Shown here piece after piece: positions 18,114 through 28,073 of a stretch of 64,000 nucleotides of DNA (position 1 is the first letter of the stretch; every line of letters begins with the position of its first letter). The DNA lies in contig NZ_CP113920.1 of NCBI RefSeq assembly GCF_029395535.1, positions 186,001 through 250,000 on the forward strand, written 5' to 3'. The notes under the pieces were generated by a model. The model searched no databases. It was not told the origin of the DNA and saw only the letters and a program-made list of their open reading frames with translations. This DNA is from Bifidobacterium sp. ESL0732. GTDB lineage: Bacteria > Actinomycetota > Actinomycetes > Actinomycetales > Bifidobacteriaceae. The translations under genes and the position numbers were made by a program.

Positions 18114-18887
18114 ATGGCTACACAGCAATTGAAACATAATCCGTTCAAGGCGGCGATTCACCAGCCCGGCCCCAAGCAGCTCAAGGGACTGTGGGTCGCG
18201 ATGGGATCCGCGACGTCGGCGGAGATCGCCGCGGGCATCGGTTACGACTGGATGCTCATCGACGGCGAGCACGGCCCGAACGACCTGACCACGATCGAGG
18301 CGCAGCTTCGCGCCTGCCAGGGTTACGATACCCCGGCGATTGTGCGTCCGGCGGCGGCCGACCCGGTGCGCATCAAGCAGGTGCTCGACATCGGCGCCCA
18401 GTCGCTGTTGATCCCGATGGTCAACAACCGCGAGCAGGCCGAGCTGATGGTTAAGGCCGTCAACTACGCGCCCAAGGGCATCCGTGGTGTCGGCGGTTCC
18501 ATCGCACGTTCCGGGCGTTGGGGCATGATTCCGAACTACATGCGTGACGCGGCCAGCGAAATCTGCCTGATCGTACAGGTCGAATCGCGTGAGGCGCTCG
18601 GCAATATCGAAGAGATCGCCAGTGTCGACGGCATCGACGGCGTCTTCATCGGACCCGCCGACCTTTCGGCCTCGCTCGGCCATCCCGACGACGCCGCCGC
18701 CATCAGCGACGAGGTCCATCACGCCTTTGACGTCATCAAGGCACATGGCAAGGCCGTTGGTTCGCTCGCCTTCGATGCTCCCACCGCCAAGCAGTATTTC
18801 GCATGGGGTGCCGATTTCATTGCGGTCGCCGGCGATACCGACGTCTATGTGCACGGCCTTGACGCCGCGCTTGCGCAATATAAGTGA
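18114..18887 (+). CDS. rhmA: 2-keto-3-deoxy-L-rhamnonate aldolase
   Basis: This 257-residue HpcH/HpaI-type class II aldolase resembles E. coli YfaU/RhmA closely: GYDWMLIDGEHGPN with the catalytic-type His, QVLDIGAQSLLIPMV, RGVGGSIARSGRWG and GVFIGPADLSASLG. Metal ligands are expected in the LIVQVESR and GPADLS segments. It splits 2-keto-3-deoxy-L-rhamnonate to pyruvate and L-lactaldehyde. It is translated directly after the dehydratase (11-bp gap, RBS AAAGAG). No lactaldehyde reductase or dehydrogenase is present in the window, so that step must lie elsewhere. Confidence 0.93.
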   Translation: MATQQLKHNPFKAAIHQPGPKQLKGLWVAMGSATSAEIAAGIGYDWMLIDGEHGPNDLTTIEAQLRACQGYDTPAIVRPAAADPVRIKQVLDIGAQSLLIPMVNNREQAELMVKAVNYAPKGIRGVGGSIARSGRWGMIPNYMRDAASEICLIVQVESREALGNIEEIASVDGIDGVFIGPADLSASLGHPDDAAAISDEVHHAFDVIKAHGKAVGSLAFDAPTAKQYFAWGADFIAVAGDTDVYVHGLDAALAQYK

Positions 18888-18963
18888 CTGCGCATGTGGC
18901 ATTGGGCAGGAGGCGGCAATGGCATTGGCACATAACTGCACGTAACTGAAGGATAGGCGGCTA

Positions 18964-19770
18964 TTGTTGAATGATATGAATGAAGGAACCACGAACGTGC
19001 GTGGTGCCCAGACTCTTATCAACGGCATAGCGGTGCTCAAAGCCGTTGCCGCAGGGGCACGCACGCTGCGGGCGCTGACCGAGGCCACCGGTTTGAGCCG
19101 CAGTACCACGCATCGCTTGATTCAGGCGCTGCGTGGCGAACGTATGCTGCGCGACAACGTCGACGGCAGCCTGGCGCTCGGCCCCGCCCTGATCGAGCTC
19201 GGCTTTCAGGCGAGGGAAGACACGTCGATCAGCGCCGTCGCCCGTCCGTATTTGCTTGACCTTTCCGATGCCACCCGCGACACCATCCATCTCGCCGTCG
19301 AGGACGATGGCGAGACGCTGTATCTTGACAAGATCAACGGCACGCGTTCCGTCGAGATTCGTTCGTGGCCTGGCTGCCGGATGCCGCTGACTTACACGGG
19401 CATCGGTAAGGCGCTTCTGCTTGACAAGAGAGACCGTTGGGAGAAGCAGTATATCGCTGATCGCAAGCGCATGGAACGTCAGCCGGAGCACAATTATTCC
19501 GGGGCGAAAGCCTTCGCCAATGCAATGGCACGCTACGCCAAACGCGGGGTGGCCTACGATCTCGAGGAAAACGAGCCGGGCGTGCGCTGCGTGGCCGCGC
19601 CGGTGCGCGACGAATCCGGCAAGATCGTATGTGCGATTTCCGTCTCGAGTTTCAAGACCTTCATGCCTTTCGAGCGCATGCGCGAGGTCGGCCCGCTGGT
19701 GGCCGATGCCGCCGCTTCGATTTCCGCCGAGCTCGGTTGGGCGGGTGGATCTTCCGGTAAAGGCGCATAG
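18964..19770 (+). CDS. IclR-family transcriptional regulator of the rhamnose locus
   Basis: The product has about 268 residues. The N-terminal winged helix (about 15-75, including LTEATGLSRSTTHRLIQALRGE) is followed by an IclR effector domain (about 90-260) with the usual GVAYDLEENEPGVRCVAAPV and GALSVS-like strands. The start is uncertain: TTG at 18964 or 18967 sits behind AGGCGG, whereas the ATG at 18976 is 15 bases away. It lies 76 bp after the aldolase gene, as yfaX follows the rhm genes in E. coli. It probably senses L-rhamnonate or the keto-deoxy acid and binds near 16787-16801; this is inference. Confidence 0.88.
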   Translation: MLNDMNEGTTNVRGAQTLINGIAVLKAVAAGARTLRALTEATGLSRSTTHRLIQALRGERMLRDNVDGSLALGPALIELGFQAREDTSISAVARPYLLDLSDATRDTIHLAVEDDGETLYLDKINGTRSVEIRSWPGCRMPLTYTGIGKALLLDKRDRWEKQYIADRKRMERQPEHNYSGAKAFANAMARYAKRGVAYDLEENEPGVRCVAAPVRDESGKIVCAISVSSFKTFMPFERMREVGPLVADAAASISAELGWAGGSSGKGA

Positions 19771-19881
19771 CCGTTTGCGTTTATTTTTGTCTTTTGCGGA
19801 GCCGTGAAGCGGAATTGTCTGCGATTCTTTCCGAAAGCGAGTTAGGCCAAAAAGCTAGCAAGGTATTCAAGCATCATAATA

Positions 19882-19921
19882 AAGAACGCCGCCTCCCGAG
19901 GTTTTCGGGGGCGGCGTTCTT
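19882..19921. terminator. Bidirectional terminator between convergent IclR and MFS genes
   Basis: A 12-bp perfect stem (AAGAACGCCGCC, complement at 19910-19921) encloses a further CCGA/TCGG pairing. It lies between two converging genes and is flanked by A- and T-rich ends, so it can serve both strands. Confidence 0.85.
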
Positions 19922-19945
19922 CGGTGTACTTCTGTCTCTGAGAAA

Positions 19946-21283
19946 TTACTTCACTTTCTTGATGAACATGATGACCGCAGCGCCAACGAGCACTGAAACG
20001 ATGGCGATGGGGAAGAGAATTGCATAGCTATTGGTCGCCACCACAATGGCGCCGACGATAACCGGTGCGATGACCTGGCCCAAGGTGTTAGCGAGGTTCA
20101 GAATACCGAGGTCTTTGCCTGCTTCATCCTTGCTCGGCAGCACGTCGACGTTGAGGGCCTGATCGACGGCCATGTAGATGCCATAACCCAGGTTTCCGAC
20201 GAACGCATAAATCAGCATACCCATCGCTGTCGGCATCAGCCACGGAACTAAAAGGCCGATGGCAATGATGACGGAACCGAGCACAACGATGATCTTACGG
20301 CGCTGTAGCTTGTCGGAAATCGGTCCGGAGAGCAACGACATGATAATCTGGACCACCATGGCGATGGCCGCCATTTGCGAGATGACACCGGCGGAACTGG
20401 TCTTGCCCAACCCGCAATACTTCTGCAGGATGTAAAGCTGATAGCCCGCGATCATCTGCCAGCCGAGGATCAGCATGAGCCTGCCGACAAGCGCCAGATA
20501 GAAGTCGCGGCAGTTCTTGGTCGGCGGGATGAAAGCCTTGAGGATGTCTGTCGCCTTGAGCTTTTCGGCGTTCTCATTCTTCGAGGACATTTCGCGCGGG
20601 AAGAGCAGTACGGCGACGATACCGGTGATGCCGAACAAAACGACGCCGAGGATGAAGCCGGGGGTCATGTTGGAAATGAATTTCGCTCCGATGAAAGTGC
20701 CGAGTGAAGAACCTACGATTTGAGCTCCGCCGTAGAACGCGGAGAAGGTTCCTCGCACATTCTCCGGGATGCGGTCAGAAAGCACGGCCACGCAGGGGGC
20801 GATCATGCAGTTGACGCCGATCTGGACGATGGACCAGCCGGCCACGATGCCGAAGAGGTTGACGCTATAGGCGGTTATCGCGTAACCGATGCCTGCTATG
20901 ACGCCGCCGAAGATGATCCAAGGGGTACGTTTTCCGAATTTCGAGCGTGTCACATCGCTGAATGCGCCGAAGACGATGTTCGACACAAGGGCGAATACGC
21001 AGCCCACCGAGTTCATCGTTCCCAAAATGACTTCCGGCACACCAATATGAAGGTCGCTGAAACGTTGCGGCAGCAAAACCGCCGAGCCGGCGGTGCCTGC
21101 CGTCATCCATAGCAGCGAGAACAGCGTAAAGCCGACGCAGAAACGAATCTTTGTTTTTGTGTCCATCGGCTTGTGGGTATCGGGAGCAAGATTCCTTGTG
21201 TCCACGGCAACGGAGGCTGTTCCGCTGTCTGGAGATATCTGGCCTTCATCCGTATCAGGACGAGGCTCGTCATTGAGTTCCAT
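19946..21283 (-). CDS. MFS sugar/rhamnoside transporter
   Basis: This 445-residue protein has about 12 membrane segments after a 35-residue acidic N-terminus. The loop after helix 2 reads GAFSDVTRSKFGKRTPWI, the pattern of MFS/GPH-like sugar permeases. A mid-protein LSGPISDKLQRRK loop repeats the motif in the second half. It is transcribed in the same direction as the GH78 rhamnosidase, 220 bp downstream of it, with hairpins between. The rhamnosidase lacks a signal peptide, so this permease probably brings rhamnosides or L-rhamnose into the cell. Substrate inferred from context only. Confidence 0.82.
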   Translation of the reverse strand: MELNDEPRPDTDEGQISPDSGTASVAVDTRNLAPDTHKPMDTKTKIRFCVGFTLFSLLWMTAGTAGSAVLLPQRFSDLHIGVPEVILGTMNSVGCVFALVSNIVFGAFSDVTRSKFGKRTPWIIFGGVIAGIGYAITAYSVNLFGIVAGWSIVQIGVNCMIAPCVAVLSDRIPENVRGTFSAFYGGAQIVGSSLGTFIGAKFISNMTPGFILGVVLFGITGIVAVLLFPREMSSKNENAEKLKATDILKAFIPPTKNCRDFYLALVGRLMLILGWQMIAGYQLYILQKYCGLGKTSSAGVISQMAAIAMVVQIIMSLLSGPISDKLQRRKIIVVLGSVIIAIGLLVPWLMPTAMGMLIYAFVGNLGYGIYMAVDQALNVDVLPSKDEAGKDLGILNLANTLGQVIAPVIVGAIVVATNSYAILFPIAIVSVLVGAAVIMFIKKVK

Positions 21284-21370
21284 ATTTCTTCCTTTTCTTT
21301 GTTGTACCGCTGTAAGGCCCGGATACGTTGCTCTCTCAGGACCTTAACAATATTGAAGTTGGTTGGGCTT

Positions 21371-21489
21371 TGCCTGTGTGCCTGCGCTAGGATTGCGTCA
21401 AGTACACAGGCAAAACCTGTAAAGTGTGTAGGCGTTTGAATGTTGTGGTTCGCATGGAAACAGTTCGAACGGAAGGAGTTCAAACGCCT
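21371..21489. terminator. Pair of inverted repeats between rhamnosidase and MFS genes
   Basis: Two inverted repeats lie in this 220-bp gap: TTTGCCTGTGT/ACACAGGCAAA (about 21371-21416), and AGGCGTTTGAA at 21430-21440 with its complement at 21479-21489. On the minus strand they follow the rhamnosidase stop and can act as terminator or attenuator before the transporter gene. They could also bind a regulator. Confidence 0.5.
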
Positions 21490-21502
21490 GCACAGGATTT
21501 GT

Positions 21503-24214
21503 TTACCGATTGACGGTAAGTTGGTAATGGCCGGCTTTCAGCTCGCAAGGCTCGTGGTTCGCCAGTTCCACAGTGCCCGTGGCTCCGACGGGAACCGTGA
21601 CGTCCATTTCAAGCCTGTTGCCGTCGGTGCTTTCCTTGCCTTCCGCGTCGACCAGTTTCCACGAGACCGCAGCGCGGCCGAACGGCGTGATGTGCGACGT
21701 GGAGGCGTGGGTGATATCGCCGCCCATGTGCGGGGCGATACGGAAGTGCTTCCAACCGGGATCTATGGCTTCGAGACCACCGATATGCGAATGCATCCAC
21801 GCAGCCACCGAGCCCAGCGCGTAATGGTTGAACGAGGTCATGCCTCCTGGATTGAGCGCACCGTCGGGTTCCATGGAGTCCCAGCGCTCCCAGGTGGTGG
21901 TGGCTCCCATCTTCACTTGATAAAGCCAGCTTGGACATTCGTCGGATTCCAACAGGATGAAAGCCTCCTTGTCGTGACCGGTCATGCTCAATGCGGGGAG
22001 GACGAACGGGGTGCCGGCGAAACCGGTGCTCACTTTGCCTCCCGAATCGCGCACGAGCTCGGCCAGCCTGTTGCCGGCTTTGACCCGACGCACGTCATCG
22101 TCGTCCAGCAGCCCGAAGGCGATGGAGAGCGCGTAGGCGCATTGCGTGTCGCTGGTCATGGTGCCGTCCATGTTGCTGAACCGATCGATGTATCCGCGGC
22201 GCACGCGCTTGTAGAGTTCACCGAAGTGTTTGGCATCGTCGTCTTTGCCGAGGATTTGCGCCATTCTGGTGACTTCGCTGCAGCTGCGGGCGAAGTATGC
22301 CGTGGCCACCAGCTCCTTCTGCGTCATGGCAAGGGCGGGATTTTCGGGCGGAGCGGTCGGATCAAGCCAATCACCAAGCTGGCCCAAGGCGAATTCGGGC
22401 TTGCGGTCCCATACGCCGTCTGGGGAAAGATAACCCGCGACCTCATCCACCCAGTCGTGGCTCAGGTCGTAGTTTTCGCGCAGAATCTCGATGTCGCCGC
22501 TGTCCATATAAAGCGTCCATGGCACTGCTACCGCTGCGTCGCCCCATTCCGAGATGGCTGATGGGTGTGCCCAGCCTCCCAGCGGGACGAACGGGACGTA
22601 GTAGGGTATGGTGCCCCATTTCAGCTGCTCGGTTCTCATGTCTTGGAGCCAGTTGTTCAGGAACGCCTCGACGTCATACAAATATACTGCAGTGGGTGAG
22701 AACAGGCAGATGTCGCCGGTCCAGCCCAGCCGTTCGTCGCGTTGCGGGCAATCGGTAGGGATGCTCATGAAGTTCGAGCGCATCGACCAGACGATGTTGT
22801 GGTGCAGCTTGTTGAGCATCTCGTTGGAGGTCTCCAGCTCGCCGGTCCGCTTGAGTTCGGAATGGTAGACCCTGCAGTCCATATCGTCCGCCGTCAGCTC
22901 GCCGGGCCAGCCGTCGATCTGTACGTAGCGGAAACCATGCATCACAAAGCGAGGCTCCCACCAGGCGTCCTGGCCGTTGGAGGTGTAGGAATCCAGCTGC
23001 TGGCCGCGGCGCAGGGTGCGGGTTGCGATGGAGCCGTCGGGTTCCAGCACCTCGACATGGTGCAGCGTGACGGTGTCGCCGGACGCGAGGTCGTGCAGAT
23101 GCAGACGGATGCGGGCGGAGCAGTTCTGGCCGAAGTCGACTAGCCAACTGCGCTCGCCGATCTTCTTAATGGAGATCGGCTCGTGCTTTTCCTGCGGACG
23201 AATCGAAAGGATTTCGGGATTCTCGATCTTCGCCGGGTCGCAGAACGATTCGGCAACTGGCTTCCATGCGCTGTCGTCGAAACCGTAGGTCGACCATCCG
23301 GGCTGTTCGAGGCGGGCGTCGTAGCATTCGCCTTCGTACATGTCGGAGCTGACGATGGGGCCGGACGTGACCTTCCACTGCCTGTCCCACGAATTGGAGC
23401 AGATCTTTTCGGTGGTACCGTCGGCGTATTCGACTTCAAGCTGCGCCAGGACTCCGATGCGGTCCCCGTAATAATTGGCATAGCCGCCGTCGAAGCCGAT
23501 GCGACCGCGGTACCAGCCGTCACCCAGCCAGAAGCCCATGGCGTTCCCGCCGGCGTTGAGCTCGTCGGTCACGTCGTAGGTCCAGCAGGGGATGCGCTTT
23601 TCGTACTGCGTCCAACCGGGGGTCAGGGCGTCCTCGCTGACTTTATGACCGTTGATTTCGGCCTCAACCAGTCCCAATGCCGACAGATAGAGACGGGCGC
23701 TCGCGGGCTTTTCGCGCAGGGTGACATCGGCGCGTACCAAGGGCAGATGGCGATGGTCGGTTTCGGCCTCGGGCCACGAAGGCCCCACGTAATCGGCCAC
23801 ATGGTCGGCTTCTTGCAGCAGGCCGGTTTCGAAGTGCAGTTCCTCGGACGGTTTGCCGAGTGGAGCATGCTGCGAGGTGACGACCTGAACGCTGGCGACC
23901 ACGCGTTCGCGTGATGTGAGCTGGTTGAATTGCCACGGCACCATCACGCTTTGCTGCGCCGGTAGATAGGTGTTTTCGTCAGTAGGTTTGCCGCCAGGAA
24001 CGCGGCGACGAATCTTCAAGAGGATTTGCGCGCCTTCTGGGGGCTCGAAGTCATAAACCCAGCTCATTCGCGGTGCGGGAACGCCGATGCCCATGACGTC
24101 ACCCGGGAAATGCTCAATGGTGAGTCCGTGGACGTTGTATTCTTCGGTCGCGGCCTCGGGATCGAGTGTCAGAGGCTTGTCGCCTTTGGGTGTTATTGCG
24201 TTGTCATTGTCCAT
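21503..24214 (-). CDS. GH78 alpha-L-rhamnosidase, intracellular
   Basis: The 903-residue protein has the GH78 domain order: an N-terminal Ig-like domain (about 20-130), the rhamnosidase N domain (130-310), a concanavalin-like domain (320-430), the (alpha/alpha)6 catalytic barrel (430-790) and a C-terminal beta domain. The family signature IPTDCPQRDERLGWTGD, with its acidic catalytic residues, is present, and a second catalytic-type Glu lies in TTTWERWDS. No signal peptide or anchor is seen, so it acts in the cytoplasm on imported rhamnosides. The ATG at 24214 is preferred over one 48 bases upstream because AAGGAAGGA precedes it. Released L-rhamnose would enter the oxidative pathway encoded next door. 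Confidence 0.93.
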   Translation of the reverse strand: MDNDNAITPKGDKPLTLDPEAATEEYNVHGLTIEHFPGDVMGIGVPAPRMSWVYDFEPPEGAQILLKIRRRVPGGKPTDENTYLPAQQSVMVPWQFNQLTSRERVVASVQVVTSQHAPLGKPSEELHFETGLLQEADHVADYVGPSWPEAETDHRHLPLVRADVTLREKPASARLYLSALGLVEAEINGHKVSEDALTPGWTQYEKRIPCWTYDVTDELNAGGNAMGFWLGDGWYRGRIGFDGGYANYYGDRIGVLAQLEVEYADGTTEKICSNSWDRQWKVTSGPIVSSDMYEGECYDARLEQPGWSTYGFDDSAWKPVAESFCDPAKIENPEILSIRPQEKHEPISIKKIGERSWLVDFGQNCSARIRLHLHDLASGDTVTLHHVEVLEPDGSIATRTLRRGQQLDSYTSNGQDAWWEPRFVMHGFRYVQIDGWPGELTADDMDCRVYHSELKRTGELETSNEMLNKLHHNIVWSMRSNFMSIPTDCPQRDERLGWTGDICLFSPTAVYLYDVEAFLNNWLQDMRTEQLKWGTIPYYVPFVPLGGWAHPSAISEWGDAAVAVPWTLYMDSGDIEILRENYDLSHDWVDEVAGYLSPDGVWDRKPEFALGQLGDWLDPTAPPENPALAMTQKELVATAYFARSCSEVTRMAQILGKDDDAKHFGELYKRVRRGYIDRFSNMDGTMTSDTQCAYALSIAFGLLDDDDVRRVKAGNRLAELVRDSGGKVSTGFAGTPFVLPALSMTGHDKEAFILLESDECPSWLYQVKMGATTTWERWDSMEPDGALNPGGMTSFNHYALGSVAAWMHSHIGGLEAIDPGWKHFRIAPHMGGDITHASTSHITPFGRAAVSWKLVDAEGKESTDGNRLEMDVTVPVGATGTVELANHEPCELKAGHYQLTVNR

Positions 24215-24370
24215 TGATAATCCTTCCTTGGCTTCAACGGTTTCATCTTTTCGTGTCTTCATCGGCGTGCGGCAATAATCGTCGTCCGCGGGATGGAGGC
24301 GGGTTCTCGTTCATTTTCTGCGGTGTCAATAAACGGGAAAAGGCTGAATGCCTATATCCTAAGACCAGAT

Positions 24371-24413
24371 TTTGAAAATTTCAAACAGTCGTCCCTATAT
24401 TTGAACTTTTCAA
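24371..24413. promoter_or_regulatory. Paired palindromic operators between rhamnosidase and LacI genes
   Basis: TTTGAAAATTTCAAA (24371-24385) is a perfect odd-centred palindrome, and TTGAACTTTTCAA (24401-24413) is a related one 30 bp further on. A third dyad, TTTTGCC...GGCAAAA, follows at about 24414-24438. The position between divergent genes fits binding by the LacI-type regulator at 24493; assignment is inferred. Confidence 0.5.
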
Positions 24414-24492
24414 TTTTGCCGTATCGGACAGGGCAAAAATAGTAATAGAATAAAGGTACTGTCCGCCCAATGACCGAGGTTCCGGTGATTTC

Positions 24493-25572
24493 GTGAAAAA
24501 AGCAAGCATCTCTGATATCGCGCGTCTTGCCGACGTTTCCATCGGTACGGTTTCCAACTATCTCAATTATCCTGACCGCGTTTCCGATGTGCTTAAAGCT
24601 CGTATCAGCAAAGTCATCGCTGAACTAGGCTATCAGCCTCGAAAGCCTCCGAGAATCGCGGCTTTGACGGATCGCGCACAAACTGCGAAAAAAAATGAAT
24701 CCGTCTATGGCGATGGTTCGTCCCTTGTGGGCTACGTATTGACCGATGTCGAGCATTCCTTGTTTACCCATATTTTCGAAGGTATTCAGGAAGTGGCGGA
24801 AGACCACGATATGCAGGTGATCGGTGCCAATGCTTTTTCGGACAAGGATAGGCAGAGCGAATTGGTCGAGCGATTCATCGAATTGAAGGTCGCCGGTATT
24901 TTGCTCAGTACTGTCACCAATCCGATTGATGATATCGCGCGTTGCCAGCGGATACATTTACCCGTCGTGCTGCTCGATCATAGTGCGCCCGCCGACCCTT
25001 ACGCTGTTTGCGCGGTGATGGAAAACAACGTGACCGTGGGCAGGCTTGCGGCCGAGGAGCTGATCAAAACAGGGTGCAGGAGCATTATGTTCGCCGCGCA
25101 TTCTTTCGATTATGAAGCCATCCAGCTTCGTCAGCTTGGCGTGGAGGGGGCTATCGGGGCGGGGGTCGGCGTGAAGTTCAGCGTTTACGACACCGGAGGG
25201 TTGATGGTCGAAGACGGGTATCAGTTTGGATTGCATCTGGCCGAGATGCCCGAAAAGGACCGTCCGGATGGAATTGTCGTGGGAAGTGACGCGCTCGCCG
25301 TGGGGTTGGTGACGAGTCTCTGTCAAAGTGGTTCGATTTGCGTGCCTGACGATATCGGCATCGTCGGTTGCGAGGGGTTGAAGCTGCCTGTGATATCGCC
25401 CATGCCTCTGACGGTTGTCAACGCGCCAGCCAATGAGATGGGCGGCGAGGCCATGACGCATCTCATTGATGAGATCGAGAATCCGGAGACCCACATCCAT
25501 ACCACCACATTGGTCGACCCGAAACTTGTGCGACGGGCGACCACGAAGCCGAATCCTGACGCGAATAAATAA
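24493..25572 (+). CDS. LacI-family transcriptional regulator
   Basis: A 359-residue LacI/GalR repressor. The N-terminal helix-turn-helix (residues 3-50, ISDIARLADVSIGTVSNYLN with the hinge-type LGYQPRKPPR) is followed by a periplasmic-binding-protein-like sensor domain (75-345). The start codon is GTG at 24493. It is divergent from the GH78 rhamnosidase and shares 278 bp of upstream DNA with it, so it probably controls the rhamnosidase and transporter in response to a sugar. It is a second regulator in addition to the IclR protein, which suggests separate control of uptake/hydrolysis and of catabolism. Confidence 0.9.
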   Translation: MKKASISDIARLADVSIGTVSNYLNYPDRVSDVLKARISKVIAELGYQPRKPPRIAALTDRAQTAKKNESVYGDGSSLVGYVLTDVEHSLFTHIFEGIQEVAEDHDMQVIGANAFSDKDRQSELVERFIELKVAGILLSTVTNPIDDIARCQRIHLPVVLLDHSAPADPYAVCAVMENNVTVGRLAAEELIKTGCRSIMFAAHSFDYEAIQLRQLGVEGAIGAGVGVKFSVYDTGGLMVEDGYQFGLHLAEMPEKDRPDGIVVGSDALAVGLVTSLCQSGSICVPDDIGIVGCEGLKLPVISPMPLTVVNAPANEMGGEAMTHLIDEIENPETHIHTTTLVDPKLVRRATTKPNPDANK

Positions 25573-25638
25573 CAAGGAATTACGGAAATTCCGACATCGT
25601 TGTGCGGCTTCGGTCCCGAAGGATTTATCGGATATGCG

Positions 25639-25673
25639 AAACCCGCCAAGACCGTTATGATCTGGACGGGTTT
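25639..25673. terminator. Terminator between convergent LacI and nrdE genes
   Basis: AAACCCG (25639-25645) pairs with CGGGTTT (25667-25673) around a 21-base loop. It sits in the short gap where the LacI gene and nrdE converge. The stem is modest in length. Confidence 0.55.
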
Positions 25674-25752
25674 CTATGCTTCTCGTCTCTGATTGAGCTT
25701 CACGCCAACATATGGTTATCAACGAAAATCATGAGCTGGCGTGGCTCTGGAA

Positions 25753-27939
25753 TCAGAGCATGCAGCTGACGCAGCCTTCGACCTCGGTGCCCTCAAGCGC
25801 CTGCTGACGGATGCGGATGTAGTAGAGGGTCTTGATGCCCTTGCGCCAGGCGTAGATCTGCGCCTTGTTGAGCTCGCGGGTGGTCACGCCGGCGGGGAAG
25901 AAGAGGGTCAGCGACAGACCCTGGTCGACGTGCTGGGTGGCCTCGGCGTAGGTGTCCACGATCTTCTTCCAACCGATTTCGTAGGCGTCCTCGAAGTACT
26001 CGAGGTTGTCGTTGGTCATGTATGGCGCCGGATAGTAGACGCGGCCGACCTTGCCTTCCTTGCGAATCTCGATCTTCGAGGCGATCGGGTGGATCGAGGA
26101 GGTGGAGTGGTTGATATAGGAGATCGAACCGGTCGGCGGCACGGCCTGCAGGTACTCGTTGTAGATGCCGTCCTTCAGGATTTCGTCGCGCAGCGTCTCC
26201 CAGTCGGCCACGGTCGGGATGCGGATGCCGAAGCGCTCGAAGAGGTCCTTCACGGTTTGGGTCTTCGGCTCGAGCGAACGACGGCCGTCGGTGTACTTGT
26301 CGAAGTAGTTGCCCTGCCCTGCGGCCTTGGCGTAATCGGAGGTATCGAAGGTCGCGAAGGCGTGGCCACGCTCGACGGCCAGCTTGTGCGAGGCCTTGTA
26401 GGCGTGGTATGCCACGGTCATGAAGTACATGTCGGTGAAGTCCAGCGCCTCTTCGGAGCCATAATGCATGCGCTCGCGGGCGAGGAAACCGTGCAGGTTC
26501 ATCTGGCCGAGCCCGATGGAGTGGCCCTCTTCGTTGCCGCGCTTGATGGACGGCACGGAGTCGATGTGGGTCTGCTCGGAAACGGAGGTGAGTGCGCGGA
26601 TTGCGGTCTCGACCGGGTCGGCCAAGCCGCCGTCCATCGCTTTGGCGATGTTGAGGGAGCCCAAGTTGCAGGAGATGTCCTTGCCGACGTGCTTGTAGCT
26701 CAGGTCGTCATTGTAGGTGGAGGCTTCCTGCACCTGCAGGATTTCGGAGCAGAGGTTGGACATCGTGACGCGGCCGTCGATTGGGTTGGCCTTGTTGACG
26801 GTGTCCTCAAAGAGGATGTAGGGGTAGCCGGACTCGAACTGCACCTCGCCCAAGGTCATGAAGAACTCACGGGCATCGATGTAGGTCTTGTGGATGCGGT
26901 CGTCGTGCAGCATCTCGTCGTACTTCTCGGTAACGCTGATATCGGCGAATGGCTTGCCGTAGACGCGCTCGACGTCGTAGGGGGAGAAGAGGGCCATCTT
27001 CTCCTTGCGCTTGGCGAGCTCGAAGGTGATGTCGGGGATCACAACGCCCAGGGAGAGCGACTTGATTCGGGTCTTCTCGTCGGCGTTCTCGCGCTTGGTG
27101 TCGAGGAAGCGCAGGATGTCGGGGTGGTGCGCGTTGAGGTAGACCGCGCCGGCGCCCTGGCGCGCGCCCAGCTGGTTGGCGTAGGAGAACGAGTCCTCCA
27201 AGAGCTTCATGACCGGCACGACGCCACTGGACTGGTGCTCGATGTGCTTGATCGGAGCGCCCTGTTCACGCAGGTTGGTGAGCAGCAGAGCCACGCCGCC
27301 GCCGCGCTTGGAAAGCTGCAGGGCGGAGTTGATGCCGCGAGAGATGGACTCCATGTTGTCCTCGATGCGCACGAGGAAGCAGGAGACGGGCTCGCCGCGC
27401 TGGGCCTTGCCCAAATTCAGGAAAGTAGGTGTGGCGGGCTGGAAGCGGCCGGAGAGGATTTCGTCGACGTACTTGACGGCGGCCTTCTCGTCGCCGGCGG
27501 CCAGCTCGAGCGCCACGGCGGCGCAACGCTGCGGGAAGTCCTCGAGGTACTGCTTGCCGTCGAAGGTCTTCAGCGCGTAGGAACGGTAGAACTTGAAGGC
27601 GCCGAGGAAGGTCTCGAACTCGAAGCCGAAGTCCTCGACGTGCTGGTAGAAGGAGTCGAGGAACTTCGGAGTGTACTGGTCGAAGACCTTGCCGTCGTAA
27701 TACAGGTTATCGATCAAGTACTTTAGACGCTCGGCGGTGGAGCTGAACTTTTTGGTGTTCTGCGCGACGTGAGAGTTGACGTAGGCGCGCTCGGCCTCCT
27801 TGTCCTTGTCGAACTGGATCTTGCCGTCCTCGTCGTAGAGGTTGAGCATGGCATTGAGCGAATGGTAGTCGTGCTCCGGGTCGAAACCGGTGTCTTCGAC
27901 GGTGTTGTCCATGCTCAGCGCGGAATCGTTGAGTCCCAT
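25753..27939 (-). CDS. nrdE: Class Ib ribonucleoside-diphosphate reductase large subunit
   Basis: This 728-residue subunit reduces ribonucleotides to deoxyribonucleotides. Expected NrdE features are intact: the active-site cysteine in GEPVSCFLV, the SNLCSEI loop bearing the thiyl-radical Cys and Glu, the partner Cys in [12 protein letters not shown], and the C-terminal redox pair in EGCVSCML that accepts electrons from NrdH. GATAGGAA precedes the ATG at 27939. It is the last gene of nrdH-nrdI-nrdE. A small-subunit gene does not follow; LacI lies convergently downstream. The only R2 homologue in the window is the odd NrdF-like gene at 13202-14416. Confidence 0.96.
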   Translation of the reverse strand: MGLNDSALSMDNTVEDTGFDPEHDYHSLNAMLNLYDEDGKIQFDKDKEAERAYVNSHVAQNTKKFSSTAERLKYLIDNLYYDGKVFDQYTPKFLDSFYQHVEDFGFEFETFLGAFKFYRSYALKTFDGKQYLEDFPQRCAAVALELAAGDEKAAVKYVDEILSGRFQPATPTFLNLGKAQRGEPVSCFLVRIEDNMESISRGINSALQLSKRGGGVALLLTNLREQGAPIKHIEHQSSGVVPVMKLLEDSFSYANQLGARQGAGAVYLNAHHPDILRFLDTKRENADEKTRIKSLSLGVVIPDITFELAKRKEKMALFSPYDVERVYGKPFADISVTEKYDEMLHDDRIHKTYIDAREFFMTLGEVQFESGYPYILFEDTVNKANPIDGRVTMSNLCSEILQVQEASTYNDDLSYKHVGKDISCNLGSLNIAKAMDGGLADPVETAIRALTSVSEQTHIDSVPSIKRGNEEGHSIGLGQMNLHGFLARERMHYGSEEALDFTDMYFMTVAYHAYKASHKLAVERGHAFATFDTSDYAKAAGQGNYFDKYTDGRRSLEPKTQTVKDLFERFGIRIPTVADWETLRDEILKDGIYNEYLQAVPPTGSISYINHSTSSIHPIASKIEIRKEGKVGRVYYPAPYMTNDNLEYFEDAYEIGWKKIVDTYAEATQHVDQGLSLTLFFPAGVTTRELNKAQIYAWRKGIKTLYYIRIRQQALEGTEVEGCVSCML

Positions 27940-28073
27940 AGTGTTCCTATCTTTTTGGATCGCCGTCGTGAGTCCGGCGGCAATATAGCGATATCAAATT
28001 TAATTTTTATGGCCGCCTTCCTGCGTAGGGCAGGGTGGCGGCGCAAAACTTATATAACTTTTTTGGCGGCAGT

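Noticed and set aside
25741..27726. 661-codon open frame on the strand opposite nrdE
   Set aside because: It mirrors the codon structure of nrdE, which is fully conserved; such antisense frames are common in GC-rich genes.
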